From: Streptomyces lacrimifluminis
GTDB lineage: Bacteria; Actinomycetota; Actinomycetes; Streptomycetales; Streptomycetaceae
Direction of reading: 5' to 3'
Length of the DNA stretch: 52,639 nt
NCBI RefSeq assembly: GCF_014646095.1
Contig: NZ_BMMU01000016.1
Location: 1-52,639, forward strand
Shown here: positions 40,560 to 46,984 of the stretch, piece after piece
Position numbering within the stretch: the stretch's first letter is position 1
Layout of the letters: each line of letters starts with the position of its first letter
Translations under genes and position numbers: made by a program
The notes under the pieces: generated by a model
Told to the model about the DNA's origin: nothing
What the model saw: only the letters and a program-made list of their open reading frames with translations
Database searches by the model: none

Positions 40560-41617
40560 AGCAGCCACCACCCGACGGCCACGCTGCTCGTCACCGCCAC
40601 CACCCACGTCACCGACGAGAAGCGGACGGCGAAGGACCGGCCGAAGGTGCCCGCCTGGAGGGCGATCAGCTTCAGGTCGACCATCGGGCCGACCACCATG
40701 AAGGCGAGCCGGGCCGTGGGGGAGAAGCCGCTGAGCGAGGCGGCCACGAAGGCGTCCGCCTCGCTGCACACGCACAGCACGACCGCCAGTACGGCGAGCA
40801 GCAGCACGGACAGCCACGCCGAGCCGGTGAACACGTCGAGCACCGACCTCGGTACGACGATGTTGAAGGTGGCCGCCGCCCCCGCCCCCAGCACCAGGAA
40901 GCCGCCCGCGTGCAGGAAGTCGTGCTGGAGCCCGGCCAGGAACCCGCGCCAGCCGGAGGCCGAGGACGACGACGGTCCGTTCGCCGACGTGGGCTTCCGC
41001 AGCCACTCCTCCCGCCCGAACCGTGCCCACAGCCAGCCCATGACCACCGCCGTGGCCAGGGAGGCCATCAGCCGCCCGAGCACCATGTTCGGCTGGCCGG
41101 GGAAGGCGATGGAGGTGGCCACCAGCACCACGGGATTGATCGCGGGAGCGGAGAGCAGGAACGCGAGCGCCGCGGCCGGGGCCACTCCCCTCCGCATCAG
41201 GCTCCCCGCCACCGGCACGGACGCACACTCGCACCCGGGGAGGACGACCCCCGCCGCGCCCGCGATCGGGACGGCGAGCGCCTGACTGCGCGGTAGCAGC
41301 CGGGTGAACACCTTCTCCGGTACGAACGCCCCGATCGCCGCCGACACCACCGTGCCCAGCAGCAGAAACGGCACCCCTTGCACCACGACCGCCGTGAACA
41401 CCGTCCACCAGGCGGCCACGGCGGGCGTGTACAGGTCCAGGGCGAGGGTCGGGCCGAGTACGGAGGCGACGGTGGCGATGGCGATCAGCGCGACGCCACC
41501 GACGACGGCGTACACGAACGCGCGTACGGCGGCCCGCAGCCGGTCGGCCACGCTCCGCACCCCACCGCCGTATGCGCCGTACTCTCCGCCGTACCTTCCG
41601 CCGTGCTCACTGTCCAC
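40556..41617 (-). CDS. DUF318/YraQ-family permease
   Basis: A 353-residue polytopic permease of the DUF318 (YraQ/ArsP-like) family, with about eight helices. The conserved GCECASVPVAGSLMRRGVAP motif with its Cys pair appears near residues 135-155, and CSEADAFVAASLSGFSPTAR near 285-305. Relatives export organoarsenicals or other toxic thiol-reactive compounds. The substrate here is unknown; the coupled TIGR03943 partner with a His-rich loop suggests a metal connection. The start is GTG 41617; an internal GTG near VRSVADRL is possible. No metal-regulator box was seen upstream. Confidence 0.85.
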   Translation of the reverse strand: MDSEHGGRYGGEYGAYGGGVRSVADRLRAAVRAFVYAVVGGVALIAIATVASVLGPTLALDLYTPAVAAWWTVFTAVVVQGVPFLLLGTVVSAAIGAFVPEKVFTRLLPRSQALAVPIAGAAGVVLPGCECASVPVAGSLMRRGVAPAAALAFLLSAPAINPVVLVATSIAFPGQPNMVLGRLMASLATAVVMGWLWARFGREEWLRKPTSANGPSSSSASGWRGFLAGLQHDFLHAGGFLVLGAGAAATFNIVVPRSVLDVFTGSAWLSVLLLAVLAVVLCVCSEADAFVAASLSGFSPTARLAFMVVGPMVDLKLIALQAGTFGRSFAVRFSSVTWVVAVTSSVAVGWWLL

Positions 41618-41696
41618 GCGCTCGTACCGTCCCGGTCACATGTCCACAGGTCCGGCCGCAGGCTATGCGCGCGTACTGTGCGCTGCCCCCGATTCG

Positions 41697-43040
41697 TCAA
41701 AGAGGGGGCTGTGCGGGCGCCGGACCGAGCGTGGTGGTCCCAGGGGCCGTACGATGCCCCAGCCCCGTCCGGTACGCGTCGAGCGCGGCCTCCACCCGGC
41801 CCGTCCGGCGCAGCAGATCGCCGAGCAGGCGGCACAGGTCGGCGAGGTCTCCGGCGGCACCCGCGCGCTCCAGGACGCTGAGGGCGCGGACGTAGTGCTC
41901 CTCCGCCCGGTCCGTGTCGCGGGCGTCCTCGGCGATGATGCCGAGCAGCCGGTGGGCGGCGGCCGAGTGGACGGCACCGCGCTCCGAGGACAGATCCCCG
42001 AGCACGTCGTGCAGCAGCGCCGACGCCTCGTCCGACTTGCCGCGCCGGTGCAGTACGTCGGCCAGTTCGACCGTGACCTGGCTGCTGTAGAGGGCGGCGC
42101 GCTTGGCGGACAGCATGGCGTGCGCCTCCCGCAACTCGGCTTCGGCGAGGGCGAGTTCGTTCTGCTGGGCGTACAGGTAGCCGCGCATCCAGTGGCAGTT
42201 GGCCAGTTCGGTACGGATCTGCAGCTGCCGGTACAGTTCGGCGGCCTTCGCCAGCGAGGCGTCGGCCTCCGCGTACCGTCCCTCGGCGAGCATCGTCCGG
42301 GCCACCTGCCGGTGCATCCGGGCGACCAGCGCGGGATCGCGCACCTGCGGGGCGAGGGCGAGGGCGAGTTCGGCCGCCTGGGCCGCCCGCGCGTGGGCGC
42401 CCATGTCCATGTAGGGGGCGATGGAACTGGCGTAGAGGGGGAGAAGCGCGTCCGGGTCGTGCAGCCCGCTACGGTTCAGCTCGTCGATCGTGGACTCGAG
42501 AAGGTATACGGAGTAACGGAGTTCACCGGCGAGATAGTGCGCGACGGCCCGCCCGCGCAGGGCGGGGACCCGGCCGGTCAGGGGCTCGTCGGCCAGACAC
42601 CGCTCGGCGAGCTCGAAGTGCTCCTGGGCGGCGGCGAGATCGCCGTTCTCCACCCCGCACTCGCCGAGCCCGAGCAGCGCGGCGGCCTCCTCCGCGAGGA
42701 GCCCGAGCCGCGCGGCCTCCTCCCGCAGCTCCCCGTACCGCTTGGCCGCCGCCTCGGTCTCGCCGGTGGCCAGAGTGCGCTGGGCGTCGGTGAGGCGCAG
42801 CCGTAGGTTGGTGGCCAGGTGGGCGGGCCGCCCGGTCACCACCTCCTCGTACGCCACCCCGAGCCGCTCGGCGATGTGCCGCAGTGCCTCGTCGGAGGCA
42901 CGCACACGGCCCGCCTCCAGGGTGGAGATGTAGGCGGGGGTGTAGGCGGGCTCCGCCAGCTGCCGCTGTGTCAGCCCCTGCTCGATACGCAGCCGTTGCA
43001 CCCTGCGCCCGATGACTTCCGGGTCGTCCCGCTCAGCCAT
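41697..43040 (-). CDS. XRE-TPR transcriptional regulator
   Basis: A 447-residue regulator. Residues about 10-65 are an XRE helix-turn-helix (GRRVQRLRIEQGLTQRQLAE, then YISTLEAGRVRASDEALRHI). The remainder, about 75-440, is tetratricopeptide repeats, for example AAALLGLGECGVENGDLAAA, ARTMLAEGRYAEADASLAKA and LLGDLLRRTGRVEAALDAYR. HTH plus TPR in one chain is the architecture of RRNPP-type receptors that bind short secreted peptides. A 46-residue secreted peptide gene lies divergently 112 bp away with a dyad between them. That it is the ligand is inference. The C-terminus ends in a Pro/Gly tail. Confidence 0.9.
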   Translation of the reverse strand: MAERDDPEVIGRRVQRLRIEQGLTQRQLAEPAYTPAYISTLEAGRVRASDEALRHIAERLGVAYEEVVTGRPAHLATNLRLRLTDAQRTLATGETEAAAKRYGELREEAARLGLLAEEAAALLGLGECGVENGDLAAAQEHFELAERCLADEPLTGRVPALRGRAVAHYLAGELRYSVYLLESTIDELNRSGLHDPDALLPLYASSIAPYMDMGAHARAAQAAELALALAPQVRDPALVARMHRQVARTMLAEGRYAEADASLAKAAELYRQLQIRTELANCHWMRGYLYAQQNELALAEAELREAHAMLSAKRAALYSSQVTVELADVLHRRGKSDEASALLHDVLGDLSSERGAVHSAAAHRLLGIIAEDARDTDRAEEHYVRALSVLERAGAAGDLADLCRLLGDLLRRTGRVEAALDAYRTGLGHRTAPGTTTLGPAPAQPPL

Positions 43041-43090
43041 CGCCCAACTCCCCTGTGCCTACTTGCTGTTGAGGTCCGTCAGCCTCTACG

Positions 43091-43117
43091 TTAAGCCACG
43101 GATTAAACGCGCTTAAT
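43091..43117. promoter_or_regulatory. AT-rich divergent promoter with dyads
   Basis: TTAAGC (43091-43096) is inverted as GCTTAA (43111-43116), and ATTAAACGCGCTTAAT (43102-43117) is a near-perfect palindrome (14 of 16). This lies between the divergent starts of the XRE-TPR regulator and the small secreted peptide and is a good candidate operator for the regulator. Confidence 0.55.
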
Positions 43118-43151
43118 ACATCGCTGTTATCGCTGTTGTTGCGAGGTTGCC

Positions 43152-43292
43152 GTGCTCTCACACACCAGAGCGATCTGCGCGGCGATCGTCGCCGCCGCCA
43201 CACTCATCATCGCGGCGAACACCGGCCCGGCACGGGCAGCGGAGCCGCGCCCTGCCGGGCCACTGAGCCAGGAACTGGCGCAGGCCGGGTAG
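43152..43292 (+). CDS. 46-residue secreted peptide
   Basis: GTG 43152 opens a 46-residue frame with GAGG at 43143-43146, five bases upstream. The N-terminus has Arg6 and a hydrophobic core (AICAAIVAAATLIIAA) followed by an ARA-A signal-peptidase site, which would release AEPRPAGPLSQELAQAG, a 17-residue mature peptide. It is divergent from the XRE-TPR regulator and followed by its own hairpin terminator. It may be a signalling peptide for that regulator, or a trivial small exported protein. It is too short to be picked up by common gene finders. Confidence 0.6.
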   Translation: MLSHTRAICAAIVAAATLIIAANTGPARAAEPRPAGPLSQELAQAG

Positions 43293-43302
43293 GGCGCGGG
43301 GG

Positions 43303-43320
43303 CGGGGGCCGACGCCCCCG
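43303..43320 (+). terminator. Hairpin after small peptide gene
   Basis: CGGGGGC (43303-43309) pairs with GCCCCCG (43314-43320) over a CGAC loop, ten bases after the peptide stop and just before the convergent Uma2 gene stop at 43324. Confidence 0.65.
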
Positions 43321-43323
43321 TGA

Positions 43324-43887
43324 TCAGAATCCGGCCGCGTCCAGCTCGAACCCCAGGGGCTCGGGAAGCGGCACGTCAAGACCCCACTTGTACCTCGCGC
43401 TGCAACCGTACGCGTCGTCCGACGGCTCGAAGTGCACGACCACCTCACCCTTCTCCCCGTCGATCAGGAGACAGACGGGAATGCCCGCACGGGCGTACCC
43501 ACAGGGCTTCTTCCTTCGGTCGCGCTCGGCGGTACCGGCGGAGGCGACCTCTGCGACGAGGAGCACGGCGGAGGGGTTCTGCCACACGTCCTCGTTGGCG
43601 AAGCTGCTCTTGGGCGCGACGGTCAGATCCGGAAGGACATGGCCCGCGCCGGGGACACCCAGGACCTCGGGGATCTTCAGGCCGATGCCCGTGCAGGGAC
43701 GCAGGGACAGGTCGTTCCGGCGGTCCATGACCTGCCCGGCGAGTTCCGACACGATCTCCGCGTGCTCCCCGTTCCCGGGCGGCGACACGCAGATCTCCCT
43801 CTCGACGAGTTCCACGCGCCACCCCTCAGGAGCAGCCGCGCTGAACGACTCGAAGGCCTGCCCTACGCCCGACTCCGCCGTCGCCAT
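43324..43887 (-). CDS. Uma2-family putative nuclease (DUF820)
   Basis: A 187-residue protein of the Uma2/DUF820 family, which has a restriction-endonuclease-like fold and is abundant in Streptomyces and cyanobacteria. Family text: PEGWRVELVEREICVSPPGN, HVLPDLTVAPKSSF (active-site Asp region), LLVAEVASAGTAERDRRKKP (the E-x-x motif) and YARAGIPVCLLIDGEKGEVV. The role of these proteins is unknown; transposon-related or defence roles have been proposed. AAGGAGG six bases before ATG 43887 sets the start. Monocistronic. Confidence 0.9.
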   Translation of the reverse strand: MATAESGVGQAFESFSAAAPEGWRVELVEREICVSPPGNGEHAEIVSELAGQVMDRRNDLSLRPCTGIGLKIPEVLGVPGAGHVLPDLTVAPKSSFANEDVWQNPSAVLLVAEVASAGTAERDRRKKPCGYARAGIPVCLLIDGEKGEVVVHFEPSDDAYGCSARYKWGLDVPLPEPLGFELDAAGF

Positions 43888-43963
43888 GACATGCCTCCTT
43901 CGCCCTCGCTCAGCGCGACTGTCCCAGAGGTGACCGGCGCCCCGGAAACGGAATCCGGAACCG

Positions 43964-45454
43964 TCACTCGGACGAGCGCGAACCCACCAGCCGGCTCTTC
44001 CCGCCGCTCACCCCGAAGTAGATCGTCCCGGCGACCAGCACCCCGATGAACCACGAGTACGGGCCCAGCGCGGCCCCGTATCCCGAGGGTCCGTACGTCG
44101 GGAGGATGCTGGAGAAGAGCGCGCCGACCGCCGCCGCCGCGAAGGCGCGGATGTTCCAGCCGCCCTGGAAGCGGAACTCGCCGTCCTCCTTGTAGAGGTC
44201 GGGGACGTTCAACTGGGCCTTGCGGATGAGGTAGTAGTCGACGACCACCACGCCGAAGATCGGGCCCATGGTCGAGCCGATGGCGTTGACGAAGCTCGGG
44301 GCGTTGTCCCAGGGGTGGAGGGGATAGAGGAGCAGCGCGATGACCGCCGCGATCAGGCCGCCCCGCTTGAACGAGATGTGCTTCGGGGCCACGTTGGCGA
44401 AGTCGAAGGCCGGGCTGACGAAGTTGGCGACGACGTTGATGCCGAGGGTCGCGACCGCGAACGTGAGGGCGGCGAGCAGGACCAGGAACGCGCTGTCGAA
44501 CTTCGCCGAGATCTCCGCCGGTTCGAGGATGACCTCGCCGTACACCTTGCTGGCTGAGGCAGTTGTCAGCGCCGCCACCAGCGAGAACAGGATCAGGTTG
44601 ACCGGCAGACCCCAGACGTTGCCCTTCTTCAGGGTCTTCTCGTCCGGGGTGAAGCGGGCGAAGTCACCGAAGTTCAGGAACAGCGCGGCGAAGTACGTCA
44701 CCCAGGTCGCCGCGATGGCCGCTATCGCGGCGAACGACCCCGGCGTCACGTCCAGCCCTGTCGCGTTCTTCGCCAGCGCCGCCAGGTCCTTGGCCGGCAT
44801 GTCGATGGAGAGGGACAGCGTGCCCGCCTTCACCGACAGGCCCACCGCCAGCACCAGCATCATCAGCCAGACCGCCGGACCCGCGAAGTCCTGGAACCGG
44901 CGGACCGTCTCCATCCCCTTGCTGATGATCAGCAGTTGGGCCGCCCAGACGACGAGGTAGCAGATGACCTCCAGCCCGGTGTGGTCGAACAGCCGGCTCG
45001 TCTCGTGCAGGTTCTTCGGGCCGTCGTAGCGGATCAGGAAGGCCACGATCGCGCCCGCCGCCGCGCTGGTCTGGGCGCCGTACCAGAACGTGGCGACCAC
45101 GGCCCTGACCAGTGCCGGAACGTTCGCGCCGAACGTGCCGAAGGAAGCGCGGGCCAGGACGGGGTACGGGACGCCCGTGCGCACGCCCGCCTTCCCGATC
45201 AGCGTCATCAGGTAGTAGATGATCAGCGATCCGACGCCGATGCCGATCAGGAACTTGAAGGTGTTGCCGGCGACCAGGAACAGGCTGGCGGCGAGGAAGT
45301 AGCCGTACAGACTGTGTACGTCCGAGGTCCACACGTTGAAGATGCTGAACGCGCCCCACTTGCGCTCAGTGGCCGGGGCGAGGTCCTCGTTGTAGAGGCG
45401 GGGGGAGTAGCCCTCCCCGTCCGTGATCTCCGTGTCTCTGACCGTGTCCGTCAT
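43964..45454 (-). CDS. NCS1-family nucleobase/allantoin permease
   Basis: A 496-residue transporter of the nucleobase:cation symporter-1 family, importing cytosine, purines, allantoin or hydantoins. It has about twelve helices. The family signature is visible: LYNEDLAPATERKWGAFSIF and NVWTSDVHSLYGYFLAASLF at the N-terminus, GVPYPVLARASFGTFGANVP in the first repeat, and GPIFGVVVVDYYLIRKAQLN near the end. ATG 45454 is favoured by AGGAAGAG seven bases upstream. No catabolic genes are adjacent, so the substrate is unclear. It is divergent from the rifamycin-resistance-like operon and shares the intergenic region containing the RAE. Confidence 0.92.
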   Translation of the reverse strand: MTDTVRDTEITDGEGYSPRLYNEDLAPATERKWGAFSIFNVWTSDVHSLYGYFLAASLFLVAGNTFKFLIGIGVGSLIIYYLMTLIGKAGVRTGVPYPVLARASFGTFGANVPALVRAVVATFWYGAQTSAAAGAIVAFLIRYDGPKNLHETSRLFDHTGLEVICYLVVWAAQLLIISKGMETVRRFQDFAGPAVWLMMLVLAVGLSVKAGTLSLSIDMPAKDLAALAKNATGLDVTPGSFAAIAAIAATWVTYFAALFLNFGDFARFTPDEKTLKKGNVWGLPVNLILFSLVAALTTASASKVYGEVILEPAEISAKFDSAFLVLLAALTFAVATLGINVVANFVSPAFDFANVAPKHISFKRGGLIAAVIALLLYPLHPWDNAPSFVNAIGSTMGPIFGVVVVDYYLIRKAQLNVPDLYKEDGEFRFQGGWNIRAFAAAAVGALFSSILPTYGPSGYGAALGPYSWFIGVLVAGTIYFGVSGGKSRLVGSRSSE

Positions 45455-45600
45455 CGCGTTCTCTTCCTGCGCGGGTCGCCACGATGGCGCCGGATGGCGT
45501 AAGAGAACGGGTCGGATGTTTCTCCCAAATGCCGCACACGTAACCGGCCTGTCAATGGAATTTCTCTTCCATTGCGGGCTGGTGGGGGCGGGAAAACGCA

Positions 45601-45629
45601 AAGGCAAGGAGTCGTGAACCCCTTGCCTT
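45601..45629. promoter_or_regulatory. 9-bp inverted repeat in divergent promoter region
   Basis: AAGGCAAGG (45601-45609) and CCTTGCCTT (45621-45629) are perfect inverted repeats with an 11-bp spacer. They lie between the NCS1 permease and the RAE-like hairpin and could be an operator for either side. Confidence 0.5.
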
Positions 45630-45646
45630 ATTCAATGTATAGCGCA

Positions 45647-45674
45647 CCGGGGGGCTTGCGGCAAGACCCCCCGG
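45647..45674 (+). promoter_or_regulatory. Rifamycin-associated element (RAE)-like inverted repeat
   Basis: GGGGCTTG-CGG-CAAGACCCC is the centre of a 12-bp inverted repeat running from 45647 to 45674 with one bulged A (45666). Its form agrees with my memory of the RAE, found upstream of rifamycin-inactivation genes in actinomycetes and required for rifamycin induction. It lies 56-83 bp before the glycosyltransferase start, just after a TATAGC hexamer (45638-45643) that could be the -10 box. Confidence 0.75.
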
Positions 45675-45729
45675 GTGCCGCAGAATCTCCCGCCTGAGCC
45701 GGAAATTCGCGGAAACGGGGAGTCTCGAA

Positions 45730-46980
45730 GTGCGTGTTCTGTTGTCGACCTACGGGTCGCGCGGGGATGTCCAGCCGATGGCCGCCCTCGCGGTGGCGTT
45801 GCGGGAACTCGGTGCCGAGGTGCGGGTGTGCGCGCCCTCGGACGAGGAGTTCGCGAAGCTGCTCGCCGGGGTCGGCGTGGAGTTCGTGCCGGCCGCCGAG
45901 CCGGTGCGCACGGTGGTGACCAAGGCGGTGCCGATGACACCGGAGGCCCTGCCGCAGCGCGCCGCCGCGTTGACCGCCGCGCAGTACGAGGCGCTCGTGA
46001 CGGCGGCCGGGGGATGCGACGCGGTGGTGGCGACCGGGCTCGTCCCGGCGGTGGGCGCCGCCCGGTCGGTGGCCGAGAAGCTGGGCATCCCCTTCCGCTA
46101 CGTCGCCTGCTTCCCGACCATGCTGCCGTCGCCCCACCACAGGCCGCACGCGCTGCCGGGGCGGCCGTTCCCGCCGGACGAGACCGACAACCGGGTGCTG
46201 TGGGATCTGACCGCCGAGAGCTTCGACGTCCTGTACGGGCCGGGGATCAACACCCACCGGATGTCGATCGGCCAGACGGTCGTGGAGGACACCCTCCGCC
46301 ATGTCCTCACCGACCGGCCGTTGCTGGCGGCGGACCCGGTCCTGGGCCCCTGGCCGAAGTCCCCTGCGGACGCAGCCAAGTTGAACGTCGTACAGACCGG
46401 CGCGTGGATCCTGCCCGACGAACGGCCCCTGTCCGCCGACCTGTTGGCGTTCCTGGAGGCCGGTGAACCGCCCGTGTACGTGGGCTTCGGCAGCATGCCC
46501 ATGCGGGAGTCGGCGGACGTCGCCCAGGTGTCCGCCCGGGCGGTACGCGCGCAGGGGCGGCGCGTACTCGTCGGGCGGGGCTGGGCCGACCTCGCCCTGA
46601 TCGACGACCAGGACGACTGCCTCGCCGTCGGCGACGTCAACCACCAGGCGCTGTTCCCCCGGGTGGCCGCCGTCGTGCATCACGGCGGCGCGGGTACGAC
46701 GACGACCGCCGCCCGGGCCGGAGCGCCCCAGGTGGTCGTACCGCAGCTCGTGGACCAGCCCTACTGGGCAGCCCGGGTCGCCGAGTTGGGCATCGGCGCG
46801 GCGCACGACGGCCCGACGCCGACCTTCGAGTCACTGTCCGCCGCGCTCGGCATCGCCCTGGCCCCGGAGACCCACGCGCGGGCCACCGCCCTCGCCGCCA
46901 CGATCCGCACCGACGGCGCGACGGTCGCCGCGAAGCTCCTGCTCGACACGATCGGCCGAGACACCTCGGATCGGAGCTGA
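45730..46980 (+). CDS. rgt: Rifamycin glycosyltransferase-like GT1 enzyme
   Basis: A 416-residue GT-B glycosyltransferase of the GT1/macrolide-glycopeptide group. MRVLLSTYGSRGDVQPMAAL is the N-terminal loop; the nucleotide-sugar-binding region is VAAVVHHGGAGTTTTAARAG followed by PQVVVPQLVDQPYWAARVAE, as in UDP-glucose enzymes. The sequence strongly resembles rifampin glycosyltransferases (Rgt), which inactivate rifampin by glucosylating an ansa-chain hydroxyl. The RAE-like element upstream and the HelR-like gene downstream support this. GTG 45730 has GGGAG upstream. It lies 4 bp before the helR-like start, so the two are one operon. Rifamycin as substrate is inferred, not proved. Confidence 0.85.
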   Translation: MRVLLSTYGSRGDVQPMAALAVALRELGAEVRVCAPSDEEFAKLLAGVGVEFVPAAEPVRTVVTKAVPMTPEALPQRAAALTAAQYEALVTAAGGCDAVVATGLVPAVGAARSVAEKLGIPFRYVACFPTMLPSPHHRPHALPGRPFPPDETDNRVLWDLTAESFDVLYGPGINTHRMSIGQTVVEDTLRHVLTDRPLLAADPVLGPWPKSPADAAKLNVVQTGAWILPDERPLSADLLAFLEAGEPPVYVGFGSMPMRESADVAQVSARAVRAQGRRVLVGRGWADLALIDDQDDCLAVGDVNHQALFPRVAAVVHHGGAGTTTTAARAGAPQVVVPQLVDQPYWAARVAELGIGAAHDGPTPTFESLSAALGIALAPETHARATALAATIRTDGATVAAKLLLDTIGRDTSDRS

Positions 46981-46984
46981 CGCC

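Noticed and set aside
45638..45643. A full -35/-10 promoter for the rgt-helR operon
   Set aside because: TATAGC is a fair -10 box, but the hexamer 17 bp upstream is a poor -35, so only the RAE-like element is annotated.
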